Counted from the first letter of the stretch, positions 27,964 to 37,049 are shown. The stretch is DNA of 64,000 bases from Marinibactrum halimedae (GCF_021234875.1 NZ_JAJQVM010000026.1:1-64000); one strand, 5' to 3'. The notes: a model not told the origin generated them from the sequence alone. Numbers and translations are program-made.

Positions 27964-28078
27964 CACTATAAAGTCGATTACATAGATAGCATTATTATTT
28001 CATATCATTGTTTTAGCACCACTGTAATTTGTGTCGTATCAATTTAATGCGGTATCAACATAATTTGATGGGGTTCTC

Positions 28079-29761
28079 ATGGCAGCAGAAATCGATAGCA
28101 AACTGGTAGGCCAAGCATTAGCGGAATTGCCGCTCCACACGATGATTAAAGATACCGTGATCAGCTTGGCGCAGGCTCAAAAAGAGTTGGATGCAAATTC
28201 CTTTGAACAACTTAAGCTTGTAGCGGAAGAGAAAGTTGTTGTGCCGACACAAGCTGGTGGTTTGCAAGAGGTATCCTTACTTTCATTGGGATTGGTGCCC
28301 TCTTTCTACCATATGGCAGAATTTAATATCAGTGCTACCGTTAGTATCCGTTATGAAGTGAGTGATGAGAAAAAAGTGGGCATAGGCGCAGGATTTGGGT
28401 TGAGTTATTCCAATGGACGCGAAGTACAAAAATCTTGGGAGCGTGACCGCTTTGATCAATACGCAGCTATCAAAAACACCTATGGTGAATATGCATATTC
28501 TGCCTATATCAGTAACTACAACGAGCAGACAGGGGAGTTTACGTTTATTTCAAACGAAGTGATATTTGAAAAAAACGGTGATGAATTAACTCTCTATCTT
28601 AGTAAAGAACAAGTTGAAAATTATCGGTATAAGCATGAAGGGTTGTTATGGCGTCCTCGTATTTACTTCTTGAATAATAATGAAAAAATATATATAGCTG
28701 CATTAAAATTGGATGGCAGCGAAGGAAAGATAGTTGGTGTCTCTGATGCAACTTTGCAAGGAAAAACAGTGCTCAAAGTCACTGATTTTACTGGTCTTGG
28801 CCTTCCACAAGTTAATAAAGCAAGTGTGGCAGCTAGCGAGTACTCAATACCGAATTCTCCAACATTATTTTTAGAAGACCCACAGCAAGCAACTACCCCT
28901 ATTTCTGTTAAGTATTCAGTGCAAGTTTATAGCAATGAACAGGGAACCCAGGCTCAAACTCATTCAGGAGGAAAGAGCTTGGAAGCGTTTAAAGCTGAAA
29001 TTCACTATGGCATGATTTATTTTGGTTTTAGTGATACAGCAGGGCAAAGCTTGGCGGATATGGAAAGTGAACTTGAACCCTACCCTGAGAATGATTCTTC
29101 CTCCGATCCGGATGAGAAAGGCGGTGTTTTAGATGTAGGGCGTGGTTACAAGCAAGAAAATGCTATTTTATTAGATTCCCCTGCTCCTACAAATATTGAC
29201 CAGTGTCGTGATAATAATACAGACTTAAAAAATGAGGATGAAGATTTCATTAGAAATGTCTTAGAAACTAAACACAGATTGGTAGCTTTTTGCAAATCCA
29301 ATTCAGCAGGTGAGCTAAATATCTACGCTGGAAAGTATAAAGATGATCCAGGTAATAATAGAGATGCCTCTGAAAAAGATCGTATTGGCCATGGTTGTTA
29401 CTATGATAAACGAAGTATTATTTCAGAAGATTTTTTTAAAAATATACCCAGTCCAGTAGCGGTCGACCCTATTCCTGTTCCCCCAAAGCAGGGCATAAGT
29501 GAGCAGATTTATGCACAAAAAGCTAGTGGAGCAGCGGTTTCAGGTTATGATCGTGAATCGGCTTCACAAAGTTTAAAAGACTCCAATAAACGATTTGCGG
29601 TAGCGGTAGCTGCGAATGTAGATGTGCAAACGGCACGACGCTATGAATTTGATATGAGCATGTGTATGAAATTGGATGCAAGAGTGAATGCGGTGAGTGC
29701 ACCTATGCCACTACTCGAAAAATTTTCTCAGATGGAAGCCGCCGATAACGGGGAAGGCTAA
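28079..29761 (+). CDS. array paralogue 1: core split by a large insert
   Basis: 560 aa, cytoplasmic by sequence. The N-terminus (8-50, LPLHTMIKDTVISLAQAQKE) and LLSLGLVPSFYHMAEF (67-82) with its following strand match the array core. The core C-terminal segment reappears only at ~510-553 (ANVDVQTARRYEFDMSMCMK and SAPMPLLEKF). The ~420 residues between are unique to this member. They contain beta-rich stretches, an acidic low-complexity patch (NDSSSDPDEK) and several Cys. The protein is thus the core fold with a decorated loop, likely exposed in an assembly. First gene of the tight array, 43 bp before the next. Function unknown. Confidence 0.75.
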   Translation: MAAEIDSKLVGQALAELPLHTMIKDTVISLAQAQKELDANSFEQLKLVAEEKVVVPTQAGGLQEVSLLSLGLVPSFYHMAEFNISATVSIRYEVSDEKKVGIGAGFGLSYSNGREVQKSWERDRFDQYAAIKNTYGEYAYSAYISNYNEQTGEFTFISNEVIFEKNGDELTLYLSKEQVENYRYKHEGLLWRPRIYFLNNNEKIYIAALKLDGSEGKIVGVSDATLQGKTVLKVTDFTGLGLPQVNKASVAASEYSIPNSPTLFLEDPQQATTPISVKYSVQVYSNEQGTQAQTHSGGKSLEAFKAEIHYGMIYFGFSDTAGQSLADMESELEPYPENDSSSDPDEKGGVLDVGRGYKQENAILLDSPAPTNIDQCRDNNTDLKNEDEDFIRNVLETKHRLVAFCKSNSAGELNIYAGKYKDDPGNNRDASEKDRIGHGCYYDKRSIISEDFFKNIPSPVAVDPIPVPPKQGISEQIYAQKASGAAVSGYDRESASQSLKDSNKRFAVAVAANVDVQTARRYEFDMSMCMKLDARVNAVSAPMPLLEKFSQMEAADNGEG

Positions 29762-29804
29762 GTCGTTACCCTAAATACATAATTATCTTTATTGAGAGTA
29801 AATT

Positions 29805-30275
29805 ATGGACGGCGATAAAACCGTTAACTATCTACTAGAGTCTGCGCCACTTCCACAAATGATTGAAGGTTTAGGCAAATCTATTGCAAATGCACAATTT
29901 GCGCTAGATAAGTATGCAATTGATATTATGCGTGAAGCGGGAAAAAAAGAAGGAGCGGGTGTAAAGATTAATGATAATGAGTATTCCTTGTTAGATTTAG
30001 GATTAACACCGAGCTTTTATCATTTTTCAGAAGCGCGCTTAAGTGCCAAAGTTGCTTTTTCCGTAGGAAAAACATCAGAAAAATCATTGGAGGTTGAGGC
30101 ATCGCTTACAGTTGATACGAAAGTGGTTATGTTTGCTGCATCAGTGAATGCATATTACAGCAATAAATATTCATTTAAGTCTGAAGGCTCAAGTGAAATT
30201 AATACCAAGTTAATCTCAGTGCCTCCTCCTACTGTTTTGGTTGAGATTTTGAATGAGGCGAGAGCAAAAAGCTAA
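29805..30275 (+). CDS. array paralogue 2: minimal core
   Basis: 156 aa and the clearest view of the core. An amphipathic helix (10-45, APLPQMIEGLGKSIANAQFA) leads to LLDLGLTPSFYHFSEARLS (62-80), two or three strands, then NAYYSNKYSFKSEGSS (115-130) and KLISVPPPTVLVEIL (135-149). No signal peptide, Cys or membrane segment. As the shortest member it may be the basic building unit. 43 bp after paralogue 1 and ~23 bp before paralogue 3. I recognise no named family with certainty; the layout resembles DUF2589. Confidence 0.75.
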   Translation: MDGDKTVNYLLESAPLPQMIEGLGKSIANAQFALDKYAIDIMREAGKKEGAGVKINDNEYSLLDLGLTPSFYHFSEARLSAKVAFSVGKTSEKSLEVEASLTVDTKVVMFAASVNAYYSNKYSFKSEGSSEINTKLISVPPPTVLVEILNEARAKS

Positions 30276-30298
30276 AAGAATTGAATCAGGAGATTACT

Positions 30299-31141
30299 AT
30301 GTCAATTGGTGGAATTAATGTTGGACGAGAACTATTAAATGTTCCCATGGGGGAAATGATTCGTTCGATGGCGATGGCTATTGCCGATGCGCAATGGGAG
30401 TTGGATAAGTCCAGTACGGTGGTCACGGAGTTAATGAGTGGTCAACGTTTATTGCGTGATATTGATACTGGTGAATTAATCAATGCTGATGGTTCAATTG
30501 CCTGGTTTGATCCGGTTGAGAACACCTATAAGAAAAAAGATATCGGTGGTGTAGTCACTAATGTGAATAGTGAGGGTACAATTAATCCTGTAGTAGTAGA
30601 TTCTAGGGTTTTTTTTGGTTATACCTACGAAACGGATGAGGATAGTCAAGTTACTAAAAGAATTCCTCAGCGTTTAAGTATGATGGAATTAGGGTTTACC
30701 CCAACTTTCTATCAGTTTGTGGACACAATTATAGAAGTCAAAATTGCCATTAAAATTACACAAAATAACGATTATGAGCGGAAGAATGCTTATAAAAGCA
30801 GCTATGTAAACAAGGATTATGGTTATCGTTATAATGGTTGGTTTTCTTACTATCGTTTTGGTAATCGAACGACAACGTCGACTTCTCAGGTCGATGCCAA
30901 TTATTCTAATCGGTACAGCTACAGTGTTGATGGTGCGTCGTTGTTAAGAACTAAGCTCGTACCCATTCCTCCTCCTGCTATCTTAGAAGATCGAATTCGT
31001 CAGCTTATGGAGCAGGAGGAAGCTATTGCAGATCAAGCTCTTAATGCCGCTGTAAAAAAGAAAAATGATGGAGATGGTGGAGATAGTAATACTGTCGTAG
31101 AAGATAACAATAATGGACTTAGTAATGATGGTCAATCGTAA
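30299..31141 (+). CDS. array paralogue 3
   Basis: 280 aa from the ATG at 30299, which has CAGGAG six bases upstream; an in-frame TTG six codons earlier would contain that site. Core: ELLNVPMGEMIRSMAMAIAD and AQWELDKSS (11-39), RLSMMELGFTPTFYQF (125-140), VDTIIEVKIAIKI (141-153), NYSNRYSYSVDGASLLRTKL (201-220) and VPIPPPAILEDRI (221-233). An insert at 50-120 separates the helix from the strand motif. A polar Asp/Asn-rich tail (255-280) ends it. It is closest to paralogues 4 and 6, sharing RIPQRLSMxELGFxPxFYQFV with 6. Function unknown. Confidence 0.75.
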   Translation: MSIGGINVGRELLNVPMGEMIRSMAMAIADAQWELDKSSTVVTELMSGQRLLRDIDTGELINADGSIAWFDPVENTYKKKDIGGVVTNVNSEGTINPVVVDSRVFFGYTYETDEDSQVTKRIPQRLSMMELGFTPTFYQFVDTIIEVKIAIKITQNNDYERKNAYKSSYVNKDYGYRYNGWFSYYRFGNRTTTSTSQVDANYSNRYSYSVDGASLLRTKLVPIPPPAILEDRIRQLMEQEEAIADQALNAAVKKKNDGDGGDSNTVVEDNNNGLSNDGQS

Positions 31142-31230
31142 TGACTATAATAGAAAATATTGTTATGTAGTATCTATTCTAAAGTTTGTTTGAATCTTTT
31201 CTCGATATATTTATTAAGTAGGAGTCAGGT

Positions 31231-31830
31231 ATGCCTAGCGCCAGCACAATAGGTCGCGACCTCTTGAACGTTCCATTTCCTGAAATGGTGAAGAGCCTTG
31301 GTATTGGAATTGCCGAAGCTCAACTTGAATTAGATCGGGTTAGCATGGAAATTGCTCAATTGATGAGTGGGCAAGATGAAGGAGCTCGCCCTACGTTACC
31401 GAGCGATGACACAAAAAAGTTTTTTACATTTGATGAAGATGAAGATGATGATAATGCAGAGGAGAAAAGGTCTACCAAAATAAGGTTTGGAGGACAGTAC
31501 TATTCATTATTAGAGCTTGGTTTTACGCCAACATTTTATCAGTTTGTGGACACCATTATAGAGGTGAAAATGTCTATCTCTATGTCCCGTACTAAAGAGA
31601 GAAAAACCGAAACAAATAAAAGAAAGCTTAGTGGGAAATTGAGGCTATTTCGACGTTCTGCAGGAGTGAGTGCGACTTCAGTGACCGCAAGTTATGCCAG
31701 TAAGTACAGTTATAGTGCCGAGGGTTCTAGTCTTTTGCGTACTAAATTAGTTCCAGTGCCGCCCCCACCGATTCTTGAAGATCGTATAAGACGATTGTTA
31801 GATGATACAGCCGAAAATTCAACAAGTTAA
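31231..31830 (+). CDS. array paralogue 4
   Basis: 199 aa with core segments LLNVPFPEMVKSLGIGIAEA and QLELDR (11-36), LLELGFTPTFYQFVDTIIEV (93-112), ASYASKYSYSAEGSSLLRTK (153-172) and LVPVPPPPILEDRIRRLL (173-190). A short acidic stretch (68-78, DEDEDDDNAEE) and a basic one (121-142) are exposed between them. GGAGTC precedes the ATG. Closely related to paralogue 3 over the core. The next gene is 56 bp on. Confidence 0.75.
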   Translation: MPSASTIGRDLLNVPFPEMVKSLGIGIAEAQLELDRVSMEIAQLMSGQDEGARPTLPSDDTKKFFTFDEDEDDDNAEEKRSTKIRFGGQYYSLLELGFTPTFYQFVDTIIEVKMSISMSRTKERKTETNKRKLSGKLRLFRRSAGVSATSVTASYASKYSYSAEGSSLLRTKLVPVPPPPILEDRIRRLLDDTAENSTS

Positions 31831-31886
31831 AGATCAAGGATATTAACCTTGGCTTATTCAACTAATATTGATGAAGCGCTGACTCT

Positions 31887-33068
31887 ATGATTGAGGATGA
31901 CTTTGATTACACAAGTTGGGAGGATGAGCTTGAAGATTTTAATAAAGAGGCTAAGGCAGAAGATAATAAATTCAGGAAGCTCAGGGAAAAACAATCTCCC
32001 GAATTAAGAAAGTTAATAAGAGAAAGAGAGCTGTTAGAGAGAAGACTTGCTCAGTTGACCAGCCATGCCGATGGTCATGGGGAGCAGAGAGAAGGCGATG
32101 CTCGTTTTCAAGCTATGTATCCCATTCAAACTCATACTGTAGAATCTCGCATAGAAGAGCGTCGATTGAAGCGGCGTGATGAGAGGAAGAAATTTCAAGA
32201 AAAACGTTTGCTAGAAGCTGATCATGTCAAAAAGATAAAAGAGAAACAAGAAAAATTGAAGCAAGACTTTCTTAAGAGAGAGTCAATGCGACGCAACCGA
32301 ATAAAAAATAAATATGAACAAGCATTAGCTGAAAAAAGAGAGCAGATTGCTGCGTTGAGGCGCAAAATTCAAGCTGCTGAAAAAAAGAATTACGAGAAAT
32401 GGGAAGAAAGACAAGCGTTATTTAAGCGCTTAAAAGGAAGGGAAGATAAGTTGAAGAGATTGGTTCAACAAAAAAGACTAAGATCTCTGGAGGATATGAA
32501 GCAACGGTTGCTGAAAAAAAAGCGTCTCAAAGATTCAGAATTGGGGAAAAGCTATAGTAAAGTTAAAGATAAATTTCAGAACTATAAAAATAGAGGTAAA
32601 GAATATAAAAGCCTAGCAAGAGAGGCGAAAAGTATTATTTCTAAGCCGAGCAAGGGTGGGCTGGAGCGTCAGTTGATCCAGCAGCTGGATAGAAAGCTTG
32701 CAAGCACAAGCGAAATTTCTCCTTCTGAAGCGGAAGCTATTAAACAAAATATTGCGAATGACCCAATGGTTGGGGAAATTTCTAAATACTATGATATGGC
32801 TGAAAAAGCCAATCAAGTGCAAGCTTTAATGGGCAAGGCAAAAGCCCTAGCTGACAAAAGAAAGAAATCGAATGAAGAGGCTCGTTTAGACAACCGAAGA
32901 AGACTGTCTGCGCAAAGTTTGAAAGAAAAGAATGATGCTGAAAAATCACAAGAAATGTGGGATCGACGACGAGAAGCTCAAAAGGGTGCGATTTTAGCCG
33001 AAAAAAAGAGAGAAAAGCGTTTAGAGGAAAGGCGAGAAGCACGTCGAAGAGAGAGGCAGGGTGGATAG
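31887..33068 (+). CDS. long charged coiled-coil protein
   Basis: 393 aa made almost wholly of Lys, Arg and Glu-rich helix. Heptad-like stretches run over ~15-60, 85-225 and 295-393 (QKGAILAEKKREKRLEERRE at the end). A less charged stretch (~225-300) lies between. No signal or membrane segment. It sits inside the paralogue array and is co-oriented with it, so it probably serves as a strut or scaffold for the same assembly. The ribosome site is weak. No homologue recognised; charged coiled coils give spurious matches, so family calls would be unsafe. Confidence 0.75.
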   Translation: MIEDDFDYTSWEDELEDFNKEAKAEDNKFRKLREKQSPELRKLIRERELLERRLAQLTSHADGHGEQREGDARFQAMYPIQTHTVESRIEERRLKRRDERKKFQEKRLLEADHVKKIKEKQEKLKQDFLKRESMRRNRIKNKYEQALAEKREQIAALRRKIQAAEKKNYEKWEERQALFKRLKGREDKLKRLVQQKRLRSLEDMKQRLLKKKRLKDSELGKSYSKVKDKFQNYKNRGKEYKSLAREAKSIISKPSKGGLERQLIQQLDRKLASTSEISPSEAEAIKQNIANDPMVGEISKYYDMAEKANQVQALMGKAKALADKRKKSNEEARLDNRRRLSAQSLKEKNDAEKSQEMWDRRREAQKGAILAEKKREKRLEERREARRRERQGG

Positions 33069-33111
33069 AAAAACCAATAAATTAGTATAAATGGAGTAAA
33101 CGGAGTAAAGT

Positions 33112-33924
33112 GTGAGCAGCACAAACGAAATTACCGCGAGTATTGAAGACTATTTGTTGAGCTTAGCAGATAGCTTGCAAGATGCTCAACAACAACTGTC
33201 GCAGCGACAGGTTGCCAGCTTACCTGGTCAGCCTGCCATGGCATATCAACTGCCTAAATTGGACTTTCAGTTAAAAATTGCTCTGAATATGGAACAGCAA
33301 GATGCCAATATCGTGGGGGATACGCTGTTTCTGCCCATTGGCGACAGTCCGAGTGTGTTACCGCCGGTGACCAATAAGAAGTTAGTCTCTCAATCGGGAA
33401 CGCTACATGAATATAATGTGAGCACAATCAGTGGCAGTTTTGTGGCAGTACCAGTAAAAGAGGTTCAGCAGGCGTATGTTATTCAATTAAACCATGCTGT
33501 AGCAGGTAACATGCGCTATGAGCTTACTTTCTTGATTAATCGGCAGAATAATTTAGAACCTGTTGAACGTTTGGGTGTGGAAGTCAATGTTGAGAAAGAG
33601 CGATTAAAGAATTTTAATGAGGGACTCTTTGAACAACTTCAATCTTTACAGGATAAAACAGAATTGGAGTTGGCATCTGAAATATCGCGTTGGTTTAGTT
33701 TTTCAGATACTACATTGATTTCGGATTCTTCCGGTGAGGTCTCATTTGGGGTGTCATTAATTATACCACCAGATTTGTCTAAAGAGGTTCTGTCTTCCGG
33801 TGATATACAACTTCCGTTAGTTGTGAGTGTTCGTGGTAATAATCAGCGTTTTATTTTGCCTTTTTCAGATGGGCCGTTAGGTTCCAAGGGTGATCCAAAA
33901 TCTAATCCAAAATCTAAGAAATAG
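33112..33924 (+). CDS. distant array member, N-terminal core only
   Basis: 270 aa from a GTG after GGAGTAAA. Residues 8-35 (IEDYLLSLADSLQDAQQQLS) match the core helix, and 45-60 (YQLPKLDFQLKIALNM) match the strand after FYxF. The C-terminal YSxxxxxS...VPPP segment is missing. Instead there are ~200 residues with beta-strand character, including FVAVPVKEVQQAYVIQL and VSFGVSLIIPPDL. The next gene begins 7 bp after its stop, so the two are probably translated together. Function unknown. Confidence 0.65.
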   Translation: MSSTNEITASIEDYLLSLADSLQDAQQQLSQRQVASLPGQPAMAYQLPKLDFQLKIALNMEQQDANIVGDTLFLPIGDSPSVLPPVTNKKLVSQSGTLHEYNVSTISGSFVAVPVKEVQQAYVIQLNHAVAGNMRYELTFLINRQNNLEPVERLGVEVNVEKERLKNFNEGLFEQLQSLQDKTELELASEISRWFSFSDTTLISDSSGEVSFGVSLIIPPDLSKEVLSSGDIQLPLVVSVRGNNQRFILPFSDGPLGSKGDPKSNPKSKK

Positions 33925-33931
33925 ATACAGT

Positions 33932-35350
33932 ATGATTTCCCAACCGGTTATTTTTCTACAATCAGTACAACGTTCGATTTATCAATTGAGAGATACCCTC
34001 AATGAGTTGCCTGCAATTCGTGAGGTGAGTTACTTTGCACCAGAAGTTCAAACGACGCCCCCTAATGTACAGTCGGTTCGTGACTATATTGATGAGCAAC
34101 ATTTGGTGGATGTTGATCGTCGCACTCGTGTGGGGTTGTATCGTTTTTATTTAATGTTATTTGAGAAACTTTCTTTTTGCTCTTTGAACAAGCCAATGAG
34201 TGTTGTAGGGTTTTTCGAACAACATGTTCAAATCTCGTTACAAGAAGAAGAGCGTAAAGCGCTTGGTGCGTTTTATCATGATTTTTCTCAACAAGTGGCA
34301 AACCTTACATTAACGTTAGAAGGGTTTTTGGCTCAGCTTTTTCTTCCTCATATGGATGCGATGGATGTTGGTTTGCCGCAAGGCGGTGAAAGCTTACGAG
34401 CTCAAATTTTTCAGAATTTTTTTAGCAAGTTACCAGGGGGGCTAGGATTCATTCATACACAGTTGGCTCGTCTGGCTCAATTGCTGACGCAGCTAAAAGG
34501 TCAGGTCGATACCCTTCAGGCGCAGACCCCTCAATTTGATTTTCCTGAATTCAAACAAGGTGCTTTTATTCAGTTTGATGAAGAGGGTGAATTTCTTCGT
34601 CAATCTCAAGCGTGCTTGACAGATCTATTGGATTGGGTTGAGAAATTGAATCTTACGTTAAGAGATGTATCTATTCCGGATTCAGTACCAGATAAGACTT
34701 CGATGCTGTTAGAAGCGTACTATTCTTTGAGTTACCAATTGTTGAGTTCTCGCCTTGAAATAACCGATCAGTTACAGACTTTCTTTTCGAAGCATCAAGA
34801 ATTGTTACACTTTTTGGATACGCTGTCTTCGATTGATAAAGCGGATTTCCGACCCCTCCCGGCGCCGGAAAAAACCAATGCCAATAGTATTATTAGTGAG
34901 ACTGGTCAGGTGTTGTCCCGTGTGAATAACACTATCGCACTCTCTGGCTATCAGGTGGCGAATGTAGACATGGAATTAAAAGTGGTTACCAATCAGCTTG
35001 GTGAGCCCGTTAGCATTTCCAGTTTAAAAGAAAAAGATCAATACACCTCAGATCAAGTCGGGACGATGAAGTTTTCGCTAGTGAAAAGCGGTGTTAATAA
35101 AGGGGCGCAATCTGAGCAAAAAGTGCCAGATGTGGTTGGAGACACAGAAAACTATGCGCGTTCTAAATTAATCCAATATGGATTTAAACCCTTTGTTCAA
35201 TACCGTTTAACAAGAGACGACAGTCAAGATGGTCGAGTTATAGAACAATCGCCAGAGCCTCTCAGCGCAGCCAGCAGCGGTGCGTCGGTGGGTATCGAAA
35301 TTGGTCGTTATGTTAGCGGTGGTTTGGCTCACTTCTCGTCAGATGAATAA
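33932..35350 (+). CDS. helical protein with core-like strand and C-terminal PASTA domain
   Basis: 472 aa from the ATG at 33932; a GTG 14 codons earlier would overlap the previous gene. Residues 1-~330 are predicted helical. At 338-352 GYQVANVDMELKVVT matches the core strand YQFVDTIIEVKIAI of paralogue 3. A PASTA domain follows (~397-460: KVPDVVGDTENYARSKLIQYG, shown here as KVPDVVGDT and ARSKLIQYGF, then VIEQSPEPLS). PASTA domains normally sit outside cells on penicillin-binding proteins and kinases, but this protein has no signal or membrane segment. It is followed by a second PASTA protein 34 bp on. Confidence 0.72.
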   Translation: MISQPVIFLQSVQRSIYQLRDTLNELPAIREVSYFAPEVQTTPPNVQSVRDYIDEQHLVDVDRRTRVGLYRFYLMLFEKLSFCSLNKPMSVVGFFEQHVQISLQEEERKALGAFYHDFSQQVANLTLTLEGFLAQLFLPHMDAMDVGLPQGGESLRAQIFQNFFSKLPGGLGFIHTQLARLAQLLTQLKGQVDTLQAQTPQFDFPEFKQGAFIQFDEEGEFLRQSQACLTDLLDWVEKLNLTLRDVSIPDSVPDKTSMLLEAYYSLSYQLLSSRLEITDQLQTFFSKHQELLHFLDTLSSIDKADFRPLPAPEKTNANSIISETGQVLSRVNNTIALSGYQVANVDMELKVVTNQLGEPVSISSLKEKDQYTSDQVGTMKFSLVKSGVNKGAQSEQKVPDVVGDTENYARSKLIQYGFKPFVQYRLTRDDSQDGRVIEQSPEPLSAASSGASVGIEIGRYVSGGLAHFSSDE

Positions 35351-35384
35351 TGGATGATACCCGTCGGTTTTAAAAGGCCATTCT

Positions 35385-36029
35385 ATGAACGACATTACCA
35401 AAAAAACGACTGAAGTTTTATCCGCCCCGCTTGGGGAATTAATTGCCGCTGTGGGAAAAGGCGTGGCGGAAGCACAAGAGGCGCTGGATACCCAAGCATT
35501 GGAAACGTTTCGTAAATTGTATCTGGATGATTCAGAGTTGTATGCGGAATTAAAGAAAGTGGGGTATCAACCTACTTGGTATCGTATTCCTGAAGCCGAT
35601 GCGGAAATAAAATTGGTATTAACCGCCACGGAAACACAAGCCTCGGTGGGTACAGGCGAATTAACGGGAAAAAACCCAGTGGGCTTAAATGCCATGCCGA
35701 TTGATGCCACTGTGGCAAATCAGTATAACTTTTCGTTGGCGGCCAGTAGCAGTTTGAAATTTAAAGTAGTGCCTGTGCCACCGCCCGCCTCATTAGAAGA
35801 TCAGAGGGTGGTGCCAGAAGTGTTGGGTAAAACGGTTGATGCCGCGACGGAACTATTAACTGCGAATAATTTATCGTTAATTATTAAGAATGCTGACGAG
35901 TTAGCGGTAGAGGATGTGGGGGCGCTTAAAGTGGTTGGCCAAGTTCCAAACTCTGGTGCGTTATTGTCAAATGGCGCTCAAGTGCAAGTTACCGTGGCGG
36001 TAAATAACACATCAACCTTATCTGAATAA
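35385..36029 (+). CDS. array paralogue 5: core fused to PASTA
   Basis: 214 aa. The core is complete: APLGELIAAVGKGVAEAQEA (14-33), KKVGYQPTWYRIPEADAEIK (57-76), VANQYNFSLAASSSLKFKVV (110-129) and PVPPPASLEDQ (130-140). A PASTA domain follows at ~141-205 (VVPEVLGKTVDAATELL, then VVGQVPNSGALL). The fusion of core and PASTA in one short chain is the best evidence that the two modules work together. No signal peptide. Neighbouring genes are 34 and 14 bp away. Confidence 0.78.
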   Translation: MNDITKKTTEVLSAPLGELIAAVGKGVAEAQEALDTQALETFRKLYLDDSELYAELKKVGYQPTWYRIPEADAEIKLVLTATETQASVGTGELTGKNPVGLNAMPIDATVANQYNFSLAASSSLKFKVVPVPPPASLEDQRVVPEVLGKTVDAATELLTANNLSLIIKNADELAVEDVGALKVVGQVPNSGALLSNGAQVQVTVAVNNTSTLSE

Positions 36030-36043
36030 GTGACGACAGAGTA

Positions 36044-37000
36044 ATGTCTACTGATGCCAAGACCACCAGTGTGGCCGAACTGATATCCAATGTTGCCCAT
36101 GCTCTGGCAGACGCTCAAATGGCATTCGATCAATCCAGCACGAAAGTAGCGGAATTGTTTTCAGGGCGTACTCGGTTAGAAGATGGCGCGGTTGTGGATA
36201 CGAGAGTACCGTTTGGGTACACCTATGAAAACGGTAAACGAATACCACAGCGTTTGAGTATGTTTGAGTTGGGTTTTGTGCCTCACTTTTACCAGTTTGT
36301 GGAAAACGTAGTTGATCTTAAAGTATGCATGCGTATAGCTCCAAGCCGTAATGGAAAGACTGAGGGATTTAGATTGATCTCGACTCCGGTGGATGCGAGC
36401 TATCAAAATACCTACGGCATAAAATCAGAACAGTGCAGTCGGCTTGCTTTTCAAATTCGGCCCGTCCCCCCTCCCAGTGAGTTAGTAAACTCCGTTGATT
36501 TATTGAATTCGGAAGAAGAGACAAGAGAGTCCGAATATCATACTGTGGCGTCAGCCATTCAATCACGAGTGCCGGTCGCGTTGATAGAAAGTTTATCCAC
36601 AGAAACATTAAAAGGATTAGGAAAAAAAGCGGGTGAATCTCTCAGTAAAATGGGCGTTGACACGATTGCTCAGCTTCGTGAGTGGATGTTTTCGTCTAAA
36701 GCCAATGCTTTACCCTTTACGCCATTGGAATATGCGGCAGTGCGAAGTCAATTGCTGAATATTTTGATGGAGTCAGAATTGTCCAATCAATCGCGTGTGC
36801 TAGAGAAAAGTGAAGCTGCTTTATTAAGTCGCGATGGGAATACGTTGATTAAGTCAGTGACGGAGTGGATCGTTTCCGCTGAGTCGATAGCAGAAGGCGT
36901 GATCGATGACGCACTCATTGCGTGGTGCCAGCAATTAACGTTATGCCTCGATAAAAGTATGTTAGATCGAGTCTATGTGCAGCAGATGGGCAACGTATAA
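36044..37000 (+). CDS. array paralogue 6: core with C-terminal helical domain
   Basis: 318 aa. Core: SVAELISNVAHALADAQMAF (9-28), RIPQRLSMFELGFVPHFYQF (66-85), DASYQNTYGIKSEQCSRLAF (117-136) and RPVPPPSELV (139-148). An extra ~160-residue helical domain follows. It includes LIESLSTETLKGLGKKAGES (180-199) and LSKMGVDTIAQLREW, which looks like a helix-hairpin-helix/SAM-like pair. This last part could bind nucleic acid or another protein. Last clear core member of the array; 14 bp after paralogue 5. Confidence 0.75.
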   Translation: MSTDAKTTSVAELISNVAHALADAQMAFDQSSTKVAELFSGRTRLEDGAVVDTRVPFGYTYENGKRIPQRLSMFELGFVPHFYQFVENVVDLKVCMRIAPSRNGKTEGFRLISTPVDASYQNTYGIKSEQCSRLAFQIRPVPPPSELVNSVDLLNSEEETRESEYHTVASAIQSRVPVALIESLSTETLKGLGKKAGESLSKMGVDTIAQLREWMFSSKANALPFTPLEYAAVRSQLLNILMESELSNQSRVLEKSEAALLSRDGNTLIKSVTEWIVSAESIAEGVIDDALIAWCQQLTLCLDKSMLDRVYVQQMGNV

Positions 37001-37049
37001 TTTCTTGAGCATAAGCCGTATTCCATACCTATTTAGTGAGTAAACAGCT

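Noticed and set aside
33890-33931. GTG start for the PASTA protein, 14 codons earlier
   Set aside because: It would overlap the previous gene by 35 bp and has no ribosome site; the ATG at 33932 is better.
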